From an uncultured Alphaproteobacteria bacterium (GTDB lineage Bacteria; Pseudomonadota; Alphaproteobacteria; Micavibrionales; Micavibrionaceae): DNA of 64,000 nt. The stretch lies in contig CAMLJM010000001.1 of NCBI GenBank assembly GCA_946480475.1, positions 87,780-151,779 of the forward strand, read 5' to 3'. Within the stretch, counting starts at the first letter, position 1. The number at the start of each line of letters is the position of its first letter. The notes under the pieces are model-generated. The model saw only the letters and a program-made list of their open reading frames with translations, did not search any database and was not told the DNA's origin. The position numbers and the translations under genes are program-made. Shown in pieces: positions 56,084-64,000 of the stretch.

Positions 56084-56731
56084 TTATAACTCTAGAGCGC
56101 TGAGCAGGTCTTGGCAGTCATTAAAAACATAAGCAGGGCTATGTTTTTCAATGAGTTCTGGCCTTTCTGTACCATGCAGGATTAAGACGGCCAGACAGGC
56201 AGAATCAGCAGCGGCCAGCATGTCTGTTTCTGTGTCCCCCACGAACCAGATTAACGATTCTTCGGGTTTTATCTGGATGGCGCTTAATGCCTTACGAATG
56301 GGTTCACCAGATGGCTTATCGCGTTCCGCATAGCCAGACCCGGCATGCACTGCGATATATTTATCCCATCCCAGATGATCAATCTCGCGCTGAAGAAACT
56401 CATGGCGCTTATTACTGACAATTCCCACGGGGATACCGGCCTTGTGTAAGCGGCGTAAAGTCACTTCAGCATTTTTCAATGGCGAGAGATGATTGAGAAT
56501 ATTCTTATCCATGTAATGACGTAGAATGGTAATGGCCTCTTCAACCCGGTCACCATATATTTTTGGATAAAGCTCACGTGAAGAAAACTTCATTTCCTTG
56601 TGAAACTGATCTTCCGTCCAGTGGTCTAATCCAAAGTGACTACGGACATAATTGTGAGCGATGAGAAGGCCCGGCAGAGTATCTACCAGCGTCCCATCCC
56701 AGTCAAAGAATATGGCATCAGGCTTACTCAT
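56084..56731 (-). CDS. Phosphoglycolate phosphatase-like HAD hydrolase
   Basis: This 215-residue HAD-IA phosphatase has FFDWDGTLVDT (nucleophile Asp and acid Asp), GIVSNKR (motif II Ser), a Lys in the KPSGEPI region (motif III) and WFVGDTETDMLAA (motif IV). The overall form is that of Gph, but nucleotidases share it. It is between hfq and the aminotransferase and co-directional with both. Gene order hfq next to a Dat-type gene is common; the HAD gene is less so. Confidence 0.85.
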   Translation of the reverse strand: MSKPDAIFFDWDGTLVDTLPGLLIAHNYVRSHFGLDHWTEDQFHKEMKFSSRELYPKIYGDRVEEAITILRHYMDKNILNHLSPLKNAEVTLRRLHKAGIPVGIVSNKRHEFLQREIDHLGWDKYIAVHAGSGYAERDKPSGEPIRKALSAIQIKPEESLIWFVGDTETDMLAAADSACLAVLILHGTERPELIEKHSPAYVFNDCQDLLSALEL

Positions 56732-56740
56732 TAAAAGTCC

Positions 56741-57619
56741 TTAGGCCGTCCAGGCCAGTTCATCGCCGCGCTGACCTGCAGCATATGCACGATATTCTTC
56801 ATACAATCGTTTTGCCACAGGGCCAGGCTGGCCAGCACCAATTTTCTTACCATCCAGTTCGATAATAGGAACAACAAGAGCAACAGCACTGGTATTGAAG
56901 GCTTCGTCAGCTTCGTAAGCTTCCTTCATTGTAAAGGGACGTTCTTCAACGGTCATTTGCAATTCAGCGCATATTTTAGTTATCGCTGTCCGTGTAACAC
57001 CGCGCAGAATAGCTTGCGTTGCCTGGCGAGTAATAATTTTACCGCCTTTCACAATCCAGGCATTGCTAGAGGAACCTTCGGTTACATACCCTTCTGAATC
57101 AACCATCCAGGCTTCATATGCTCCCTTCTCTACTGCGGTTTGTTTAGCAAGAACCTGGGGAAGCAAAGCAACGGATTTGATATCGGGACGTTTCCAGCGA
57201 ATGTCGGGTGTGCTGATGGCTTTTGCACCATTTATAACGGCAACATTACCATCAAACTTGAATGGCCATGTCGTCATCACCAATGTAGGGCGAATATCTG
57301 AGCCGGGAAACTTGAAATCGCGTTTTGTAGCGCCACGGGTAATCTGAATGTATATATTCGCATTACGCAGTCGGTTCTTGCGCACCAACTCTCGCATAAT
57401 CATGCTCAGAGTATTACGTGGTACCGGCATGTCAATTGATAGCTCTTTTAATGAACGCTCAAGCCTGTCCAAATGACCACGCTCATCAGCCATTTTGCCA
57501 TTAATCAAGGCAACGACTTCATAGATGCCGTCTGCGAATTGGTAACCACGGTCTTCAATATGGACATTTGCTTCATTGTGGCGGGCAAAGGCACCATTAA
57601 CGTAGGCATAACGCGGCAT
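56741..57619 (-). CDS. dat: D-amino-acid transaminase
   Basis: This 292-residue fold-type IV PLP enzyme has EDRGYQFADGIYEVV near the N-terminus, the PLP Lys in DIKSVALLPQVLAKQ (about 148) and EGSSSNAWIV as the phosphate-binding loop. It interconverts D-Ala and D-Glu, precursors for the cell wall. I choose the ATG at 57619, with GAGAG at eight bases, over a GTG three codons earlier. Branched-chain aminotransferase activity cannot be excluded by motif alone. Confidence 0.87.
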   Translation of the reverse strand: MPRYAYVNGAFARHNEANVHIEDRGYQFADGIYEVVALINGKMADERGHLDRLERSLKELSIDMPVPRNTLSMIMRELVRKNRLRNANIYIQITRGATKRDFKFPGSDIRPTLVMTTWPFKFDGNVAVINGAKAISTPDIRWKRPDIKSVALLPQVLAKQTAVEKGAYEAWMVDSEGYVTEGSSSNAWIVKGGKIITRQATQAILRGVTRTAITKICAELQMTVEERPFTMKEAYEADEAFNTSAVALVVPIIELDGKKIGAGQPGPVAKRLYEEYRAYAAGQRGDELAWTA

Positions 57620-57642
57620 ATTACACACTCTCTTTTTTTGTT

Positions 57643-59019
57643 TTAGAATAAGTCTACCTGCACCATAAACATCTGTTCGACACGGCGCACCTGGTCGGCT
57701 GAAGTGAGCACGATCACATGGTCATGCGGTTTGATAACCAGATCATGGCTAAGCGGCAAAATTTTGCCGTCACGTATTATAGCGCCAAGACGCACATCAG
57801 CTGGCAGGTCCAGATCTTCAATTGCTTTATTGGTCATATGCGATGTTTCAGAAACTTCGGCTTCAATAACTTCCGCATGTCCATCTTCCAGCGTATGAAG
57901 AGCTTTAATACGGCCACGGCGCACATAACGCATAATCGTAGATACAGTAGATGCGCGTGGTGACACAACGGCATCAATCCCAAGCTGACTTGAAAGTGGT
58001 GAATAAGTAGAGCCATTTACGAGTGCAATGGCGCGATCAGCCCCCATCTTCTTGGCCATGGCGGCACCCAACAAGTTAGCTTCATCATCATTGGTGATAG
58101 TAATGACTGTCTCTGCCTGGGCAATGTTGGCTTCCTCCAGAAGGTCACGGTGCAGAGCATCGCCATGCAATACGGTAACACGTGGCAGTTTCTCGGCAAG
58201 AAACATGGCGCGCTCGCGGCTATGTTCAATAATTTTGAGATTAAGTTGCGGAAATTGCGATGTCAGTTTATTAGCCAGATAGTAACCAACATTGCCACCA
58301 CCTAAGAGAACTATGCTTCGCGCCTGCTTCTCTTCGTGGCCGAAAGCGGCTAAGGCGCGATTGATATGCAGAGTATCGGTAAAGAAAAATATTTCATCGC
58401 CTGTTTCCATGCGATCGTCGCCACGAGGCACAATAAGCTCGCCATTGCGGCGAATACTCCCGATAACCAGCGATAAATCGGGAAAAAGAGTGCTAAGCTG
58501 ACGCAGTTGCACATGAGCCACAGGGCTGTTCGGCGGCAAAATGGCGCCTACCAGATAAACACGGCCATCTGCCAGAAGCGCCACATTGGTTGTCCCCGGA
58601 ACAATCAGGCGCTGAACGATTGAGTTTGCGATCTCAACTTCCGGCGAGATGATTACATCAATCGGCATATGCGAGCGGCTGAACAGGTTGGACCATGCGG
58701 GGTCCAAATAGGTTTGGTTACGAATACGTGCGATCTTTTTAGGAATATTAAAAAGCGAATGTCCGACCTGACACGCCAACATGTTCACTTCATCGGAGTT
58801 TGTTACAGCAATCAGCATGTCCGCATTATTAGCGCCTGCTGACGATAAAACATCAGGGCTTGAGGCAAAGCCGCGTATGCAACGCGCATCAAGATCAGCG
58901 CTGGCTTGGGCAACTTTATCCGGATCGTTGTCGATCAGGGTCACATCGTTATCTTCGCGAGCAAGATAGGTTGCGATACTGAACCCAACTTGCCCTGCTC
59001 CACAAATAATTACACGCAT
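57643..59019 (-). CDS. trkA: Trk potassium transporter, NAD-binding subunit TrkA
   Basis: This 458-residue cytoplasmic protein has two RCK-N Rossmann domains, with starts VIICGAGQVGFSIATYLA (residue 3) and VLLGGGNVGYYLANKL (about 237), each followed by an RCK-C ligand-binding domain. It gates the TrkH/G K+ channel. It lies between ntrX and the transaminase gene, the conserved ntrYX-trkA-hfq-hflX order of alphaproteobacteria. Confidence 0.96.
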   Translation of the reverse strand: MRVIICGAGQVGFSIATYLAREDNDVTLIDNDPDKVAQASADLDARCIRGFASSPDVLSSAGANNADMLIAVTNSDEVNMLACQVGHSLFNIPKKIARIRNQTYLDPAWSNLFSRSHMPIDVIISPEVEIANSIVQRLIVPGTTNVALLADGRVYLVGAILPPNSPVAHVQLRQLSTLFPDLSLVIGSIRRNGELIVPRGDDRMETGDEIFFFTDTLHINRALAAFGHEEKQARSIVLLGGGNVGYYLANKLTSQFPQLNLKIIEHSRERAMFLAEKLPRVTVLHGDALHRDLLEEANIAQAETVITITNDDEANLLGAAMAKKMGADRAIALVNGSTYSPLSSQLGIDAVVSPRASTVSTIMRYVRRGRIKALHTLEDGHAEVIEAEVSETSHMTNKAIEDLDLPADVRLGAIIRDGKILPLSHDLVIKPHDHVIVLTSADQVRRVEQMFMVQVDLF

Positions 59020-59036
59020 GAAAATTATCCCGTGAA

Positions 59037-60485
59037 CTAGGCGGTATTCCGCAGAGATTCTGCCTCATCACCGTTATCGCTGTCATTTTGCTTTGCTCCG
59101 GCGGAAATGCCAAGCTGTTTTAGTTTACGATGCAGGGCGGCGCGCTCCATGCCCACGAACTGGGCTGTTTTGGATATATTGCCACCAAAGCGGCGCAGTT
59201 GCGAGGTTAGATACTCACGCTCAAAAATCTCACGTGCTTCGCGTAATGGGACGGACATGAAATCTGCGGTGCTTTCAGCGCCTTCCTGATGTTCATTCAC
59301 TTTTACCGACACAACTTCAGAAGGCAAGTGTTCGGTCTGGATAACTCCCCCAGCAACATTACCACTAGCCATAATCATGATTCGTTCAACAACGTTACGC
59401 AGTTGGCGGACGTTCCCAGGCCAGTTGCATGATTGCAGCGCCGCCAGGGCGCCCGGTGAGAACGTGAGCGCCGGAATACCAGCCTGACGCGAGTAAGATT
59501 GCACAAAGTAATCTACGATCGCGGGAATATCATCAGGATGCTGCCGCAATGCCGGCATTTCAATCGGCACGACATTCAGACGATAATAAAGATCCTGACG
59601 GAAATCTCCGGCCTTAATGGCTTCCTCCAGATTGCGGTTTGTTGAGGCCAGAATGCGTACATCGGCCTCAATCAAGTCCTTGCCGCCAATGCGTTGGAAT
59701 TTCTGCTCCTGTAGAACACGAACGATCTTACCTTGTGTTTCCAGCGGCATGTCTGCCACTTCATCAAGGAAAAGGGTACCTGTATGCGCTTGCTCCAACA
59801 CGCCTGCGCGCGCGCTTTCGTTCATTATTCCGGGTTCGTTACCAAATAGCTCCATCTCCAGGCGTTCCGGACGCATGGTTGCGCAATTCAGAACCATGAA
59901 TGGTCCATCAGAGCGTTGAGAGAGCTTATGTATCATGCGTGCGGCAACGTCTTTACCTGTTCCCGGCTCACCTGTCAGCAAGACACGGCTGCTTGTCTGT
60001 GCGACGCGGCCAATATTATTCCGCAAGTTGGCTGTCATACTTGATGAACCCACAAGCTCTGCGGGACCTTCAGCCTTTTCCCGAAGTTTTTCGTTTTCTT
60101 TCTTCAGATGCGCCGATTCAAGAGCGCGCTCAACCATCAGAATAAGGCGATCAGTTTTAAAAGGCTTTTCAATAAAATCATAAGCCCCGCGCTGAATAGC
60201 GCTGACCGCCGTTTCGATGGTGCCGTGACCACTGATCATAATAACAGGAAGTAAGGGGTGTTGTTCTTTAACGGTTTCAAGAATCTTAAGGCCATCGTGT
60301 TCACTGTACTGCAACCAGATATCCTGAATGATCAGATCCGGCACACGTTCTGAAATTTTTTCGTAGGCGTGTTTGGAATTGCCAGCCTGACGTAAGGTAT
60401 ACCCTTCATCTTCGAGGATACCCTGGATCATTGTGCGGATATCCGCTTCGTCATCAACAATCAGAATGTCAGCTGGTTTAGCCAT
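59037..60485 (-). CDS. ntrX: Nitrogen-assimilation response regulator NtrX
   Basis: This 482-residue protein has a receiver domain (1-120, phospho-acceptor Asp55), an AAA+ domain (about 145-375, Walker A GEPGTGKDV, Walker B TLFLDEV) and a C-terminal Fis-type helix-turn-helix. The GAFTGA loop for sigma-54 contact is absent; the position reads GIMNESARAG, as in other NtrX. So it is more likely a DNA-binding regulator than a sigma-54 activator. It overlaps ntrY by one base. Confidence 0.93.
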   Translation of the reverse strand: MAKPADILIVDDEADIRTMIQGILEDEGYTLRQAGNSKHAYEKISERVPDLIIQDIWLQYSEHDGLKILETVKEQHPLLPVIMISGHGTIETAVSAIQRGAYDFIEKPFKTDRLILMVERALESAHLKKENEKLREKAEGPAELVGSSSMTANLRNNIGRVAQTSSRVLLTGEPGTGKDVAARMIHKLSQRSDGPFMVLNCATMRPERLEMELFGNEPGIMNESARAGVLEQAHTGTLFLDEVADMPLETQGKIVRVLQEQKFQRIGGKDLIEADVRILASTNRNLEEAIKAGDFRQDLYYRLNVVPIEMPALRQHPDDIPAIVDYFVQSYSRQAGIPALTFSPGALAALQSCNWPGNVRQLRNVVERIMIMASGNVAGGVIQTEHLPSEVVSVKVNEHQEGAESTADFMSVPLREAREIFEREYLTSQLRRFGGNISKTAQFVGMERAALHRKLKQLGISAGAKQNDSDNGDEAESLRNTA

Positions 60486-62770
60486 TAGGCAACTTCCTTA
60501 CGTGTTTCATGCTGTGTCAGCGGCAGTATCAATGATACGCATGCGCCGCCTAAGTCTTCCCAACCTGGCATGGATTTAATACCATCTGTCTGTCCCAGAA
60601 TAACCGAGCCTTTATGGTCTTCCATGATCTTTTTAACGATAGCGAGTCCCAATCCGGTTCCCGTCTCTCGTGTTGTTACATAAGGCTCCATCAGACGTCC
60701 TGCCTCTTCCCCTTTGGGTAGGCCCAAGCCGTTATCAATTACCGAGATGACAATCTCATGATTATCAGCACGACGTGAAAGCAGAATGAGCATTCTTCCC
60801 TCTGTACCATCGCGTTCCCTGCGCGCTGTAACGGAATCAATCGCATTCTGAATAATATTGGTGAAGGCCTGACGTATCTGCTGTGCATCAAAGTCCATAC
60901 GAAGAACGGTACCAAAACCTGTCTGGTTCAGAAACTTGATATCAATGTCGGCATGCGCCTGCTGTTGCAGTGTCATCATGTCACGCACATGGCGCACAAT
61001 ATCATCTTCCTTAAAGATTGGCAGCGGCATGCGGGCAAAAGCTGAGAATTCATTTACCATGCGGCCAATATCTTCAACGTGATGAATAATGGTATCCGTG
61101 CATTGAGCAAAAATTTCAGGCTCTTCACTGATCTGTTTTAGATATTTGCGCTTCAGGCGCTCTGCAGATAATTGAATAGGGGTCAGCGGATTTTTGATTT
61201 CATGTGCGATACGGCGCGCTACATCAGCCCATGCCGCTTTACGCTGTGCGGACTGTAATTCCGTAATATCATCAAAAGTCAGGATAGCGCCTTTATCTTC
61301 TTCGCCGATCATTTCAATGGCAATTCTGATCAGAAGCGTACGGCGTGTTTCATCGCTGCGGCTATATGGGACTTCACCTTGTGTAATCTTGCCAGGTTTG
61401 TTGCGCGCGGTTGTCAGTAGCTCGGCGATCTCAGGCAATACTTCATTGATATTTCGCCCTGCCAGCTCTTCCGGCTTTAACTCAAAAATATTGGCAGCCG
61501 ATGAGTTGGCAATGGTTACCTTGCCGGTTTGATCAACCCCCATGACGCCGGAGGATACACCTGCCAGCACGGTTTCAGTAAAGCGGCGGCGTTCATCCAT
61601 CTGTCGGTTCGCAGCAATCAGTTCTGCGCGTTGCTCCTCTAGCTGGCTTGTCATACGATTAAAGGCAAGACCAAGTTGATCAAATTCGTCGCCGCGATCC
61701 GTATTTTCCACGCGGGCTGTCAAGTCACCCGCACGAATGCGATCTGTCGCGGTCGTCAATGCAGCAATAGGTGAAACAAGGTAGCGGGCAAAGATAAGGC
61801 CACCCCACATAGCGGATAATAGAAGTACCAAGGCCACAACCACGAAAATCATGGTAATTTTTACTTGCAGGTTTGAATACTGAGTTTCCAGTTGCTTATA
61901 TGCTGCGACAGCCTTTTTGGTATCGGACAAGTGACGTAATACTGTGGAGTCAACCATACGGCCCACATACAAATATGCATCCAGGAAATTATTGAGCTTC
62001 ACGAGGGCGCGAATACGATCATCAGCTGAATCTGTAACCAGCACTGTCTCACCCATATCGGCCTGATCAAAAACCGAGGGGGGTACGCCTTCCAGTGAAA
62101 GTGTGAATGTTAGCCCTGACTCGGCCAGAACTTTTCCTGATCTTTCCACCACCATGGCTTCTGACAGATTCCGTACAAAAAGCTGCGTTTTCATGACGCT
62201 TTTAAAAGCATCCTGATTGGTGGTCAGAATAATCGCCTGACGGTCAAGGTCGTTGGCCATGGCCAAGATATCAGCGCGGATGACCTGATGGTGCTCCTGC
62301 AGATAAGCTTCGGCGACAGCTTCTGACTCTGTTACCGCTGTGCGGATACGTTCGCTGAACCATGTCTGCACACCGTAATATAGGAACACGGCAGAAAAGA
62401 CGGTCATAATTACGGCTGGCAGAGCGGCGATCAGACTGAACGTAAAAGCAAGACGCATATGCAGGCGCGAACCTGCCAGCCCCCTTCTGTGTCCTGTCCA
62501 GACGGAAATGATCCTTCGTGCGATAACAGCGATAAGCAGGATCAGAAAAATAAGGTCGAGGTTCAGGAGCCAGATAACTGTGTTGGTATCATTCCCAAAC
62601 GGCGGCACTTCCGACAGCGCCATATAAGTCAGAATGCCACAGCCTAGTGCCATAGCGATGAGGACCAGCGCAAAGCCGTTTGACCACATACTGTTGCGCG
62701 GATGCCACAGTCTTTGCAGCACGCGCCCAAAGGCGCCGCCAAAATCGCTGGACTGTATGTTTGTACTCAA
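60485..62770 (-). CDS. ntrY: Sensor histidine kinase NtrY
   Basis: This 761-residue kinase has N-terminal membrane helices (about 28-110), a periplasmic sensor region (to about 290), a further helix and a HAMP domain (about 330-380), a PAS domain (about 395-510), a HisKA domain with phospho-acceptor His523 (RRIAHEIKNPLTP) and a HATPase domain with the N, G1 (VIDNGLG) and G2 boxes. It phosphorylates NtrX in response to nitrogen or redox state. It is divergent from ispDF with 82 bp between. Confidence 0.95.
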   Translation of the reverse strand: MSTNIQSSDFGGAFGRVLQRLWHPRNSMWSNGFALVLIAMALGCGILTYMALSEVPPFGNDTNTVIWLLNLDLIFLILLIAVIARRIISVWTGHRRGLAGSRLHMRLAFTFSLIAALPAVIMTVFSAVFLYYGVQTWFSERIRTAVTESEAVAEAYLQEHHQVIRADILAMANDLDRQAIILTTNQDAFKSVMKTQLFVRNLSEAMVVERSGKVLAESGLTFTLSLEGVPPSVFDQADMGETVLVTDSADDRIRALVKLNNFLDAYLYVGRMVDSTVLRHLSDTKKAVAAYKQLETQYSNLQVKITMIFVVVALVLLLSAMWGGLIFARYLVSPIAALTTATDRIRAGDLTARVENTDRGDEFDQLGLAFNRMTSQLEEQRAELIAANRQMDERRRFTETVLAGVSSGVMGVDQTGKVTIANSSAANIFELKPEELAGRNINEVLPEIAELLTTARNKPGKITQGEVPYSRSDETRRTLLIRIAIEMIGEEDKGAILTFDDITELQSAQRKAAWADVARRIAHEIKNPLTPIQLSAERLKRKYLKQISEEPEIFAQCTDTIIHHVEDIGRMVNEFSAFARMPLPIFKEDDIVRHVRDMMTLQQQAHADIDIKFLNQTGFGTVLRMDFDAQQIRQAFTNIIQNAIDSVTARRERDGTEGRMLILLSRRADNHEIVISVIDNGLGLPKGEEAGRLMEPYVTTRETGTGLGLAIVKKIMEDHKGSVILGQTDGIKSMPGWEDLGGACVSLILPLTQHETRKEVA

Positions 62771-62791
62771 TGGCTTGTCCTGATTAATAAA

Positions 62792-62820
62792 TTGACTTTA
62801 GAGTGCTGCCCTACTATCCA
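62792..62820 (+). promoter_or_regulatory. Candidate sigma-70 promoter for ispDF
   Basis: TTGACT (62792-62797) and TATCCA (62815-62820) are spaced exactly 17 bases. The start would lie about 25 bases upstream of the ATG at 62853. Confidence 0.5.
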
Positions 62821-62852
62821 AAATTCTAGGCAGACACGCAACTTACAATCCT

Positions 62853-64000
62853 ATGGAAATTATTTCAACTTCTGCAGTGCCAGAGTATCACGTATTAATC
62901 GTCGCCGGTGGACAAGGTGTACGCGCAGGGGGAGGTATACCTAAACAGTATCAAAATATTTTAAATAATTCTGTTTTATATCAATCAATTAAATGTTTTA
63001 CTTCATGTAAAACATTTAATATTGTCACGAATCCTGAACATATAACTCTATTTGAGAAAGCCACAGAAGGCTTGGCTGGTTTGAAACCTCCTGTCACAGG
63101 GGGAAAAGAACGGCGCGATAGTGTCTATAATGGCCTAAAAGCCCTGAATCACTTGAAACCTGATGACATTATCCTGATTCATGATGCTGCCCGCCCTTTT
63201 GTTTCCGCCGATGAAATTCATCGTGTAGTCGCCGAAGCCGCTAAAACGGGGGCGGCCACTCTGGCTTTACCCGTCAGCGATACATTACGTCACGACGATG
63301 GTCATACGATTGACCGTACCGGCGTGTGGGCCATACAGACGCCTCAGGCCTTTCGTTATAGCTTGATTTGCGAGGCGCATGAAAAGGCGGATTCTGCCAA
63401 AACATACACAGATGATAGCGCTATGGTAGCAGCCTTGGGATATCCTGTCAGTTATGTCATGGGTTCGCGCATGAATTTCAAAATTACAACGGCGGATGAC
63501 CTTTCTTTTGCCCGTATGCTAGGATCAGCCACGATGGAAACACGCACCGGTTCCGGTTATGACGTTCACGCATTTAAGGATGAAGCCGCAACGCACATTA
63601 TGCTGGGCGGTGTGGCTGTTCCACATACACGGGCGATTGATGCGCATTCTGATGGGGATGTCGCCCTGCATGCGCTAACTGATGCCTTGTTGGCCACTAT
63701 GGCTGCGGGCGATATCGGCCAGCATTTTCCGCCAAGCGACCTCCAATGGAAAAATGCTGATAGTACCCTTTTCCTGAAAAAGGCTGCAGAAATGGTGCGG
63801 GCCAAGGGCGGTCGGATTATCAATCTTGATATCACCATTGTTTGCGAGCGACCCAAGGTAGGGCCGCATAGAGAGGCTATGCAGGATAAGATTGCTGAAG
63901 TTTGCGGTCTCAGCGGTGGCTGCGTAAGCGTAAAAGCCACCACCAGCGAGAGATTGGGTTTCACAGGCCGTGAAGAAGGTATTGTCGCACAAGCGTTGGC
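62853..64000 (+). CDS. ispDF: Bifunctional IspD/IspF isoprenoid enzyme (3' truncated by window edge)
   Basis: The gene runs from an ATG at 62853 past the window end without a stop. The first 225 or so residues are IspD (2-C-methyl-erythritol 4-phosphate cytidylyltransferase): [23 protein letters not shown] and TDDSAMV are visible. From [14 protein letters not shown] (codon at 63534, in frame) the IspF cyclase follows, with metal ligands Asp and His in DVH and later the [17 protein letters not shown] and [13 protein letters not shown] segments. The fused form is typical of alphaproteobacteria. It supplies two steps of the MEP pathway. Confidence 0.95.
   Translation, partial: MEIISTSAVPEYHVLIVAGGQGVRAGGGIPKQYQNILNNSVLYQSIKCFTSCKTFNIVTNPEHITLFEKATEGLAGLKPPVTGGKERRDSVYNGLKALNHLKPDDIILIHDAARPFVSADEIHRVVAEAAKTGAATLALPVSDTLRHDDGHTIDRTGVWAIQTPQAFRYSLICEAHEKADSAKTYTDDSAMVAALGYPVSYVMGSRMNFKITTADDLSFARMLGSATMETRTGSGYDVHAFKDEAATHIMLGGVAVPHTRAIDAHSDGDVALHALTDALLATMAAGDIGQHFPPSDLQWKNADSTLFLKKAAEMVRAKGGRIINLDITIVCERPKVGPHREAMQDKIAEVCGLSGGCVSVKATTSERLGFTGREEGIVAQAL

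Overview
The window is a 64 kb stretch of an alphaproteobacterial chromosome, densely packed and close to 50% GC by eye (not counted). Conserved neighbourhoods support this: gltA-gltX-comEC with lexA and trpGDC, eno-ftsB-pdhABC-lpd, and hfq-hflX-trkA-ntrX-ntrY next to ispDF. LexA, NtrY/NtrX, the fused IspDF and the E1-beta subunit carrying its own lipoyl domain are all of alphaproteobacterial type. I cannot place it below class level. It lacks the moaC-moeA pair that usually sits between trpC and lexA.

Layout. 1-5.5 kb: citrate synthase (partial), GltX, ComEC, a secreted esterase, LexA. 5.5-12.5 kb: trpGDC, a YibQ-like deacetylase, trpE and the chaperone PpiD. 12.6-19.3 kb: tpiA, secG, pyrG, kdsA, a HAD protein with a 35-codon ORF coupled to it, a divergent sigma factor, and eno. 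19.3-27.6 kb: a membrane protein, ftsB and a pyruvate dehydrogenase operon that has taken in a RidA gene, a short leader ORF, an unknown gene and an alpha/beta hydrolase before lpd. 27.6-28.7 kb: a degenerate ImmA-type protein divergent from a MerC-like membrane protein, with a palindromic operator candidate between them.

28.8-38.4 kb is the main accessory region. A good sigma-54 promoter and a leader hairpin precede a 657-residue Asp/Val-rich protein without a signal peptide. It is followed by two ABC exporters with complementary degenerate ATP-binding motifs and an HlyD adaptor. This looks like a type I secretion operon with its own substrate. An Hpt-REC-REC protein and a TrpF-like protein run convergently, and a small lipoprotein follows.

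38.59-40.39 kb is a small island at a tRNA-Ser(UGA) gene. A decayed copy of the tRNA 3' half lies 1.75 kb away from the intact tRNA, and the only gene between them encodes a class II Fic AMP-transferase. Its promoter carries three related motifs spaced exactly 50 bp apart. No integrase is present.

40.5-50.5 kb holds a rhodanese, cell-wall genes (YdcF-like, MltB, RlpA, DacD) and a tmk-holB-metG-(EamA)-tatD-(PhnP-like MBL) run with overlapping starts. 50.6-51.7 kb has two unknown genes. 51.8-64 kb contains mazG, a 3-hydroxyisobutyrate dehydrogenase-like gene, an inositol monophosphatase, hflX, hfq, a phosphoglycolate phosphatase-like gene, a D-amino-acid transaminase, trkA, ntrX, ntrY, and divergently ispDF, which runs off the end.

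All reading was by eye. Family calls rest on motifs and remembered conservation, not on searches.
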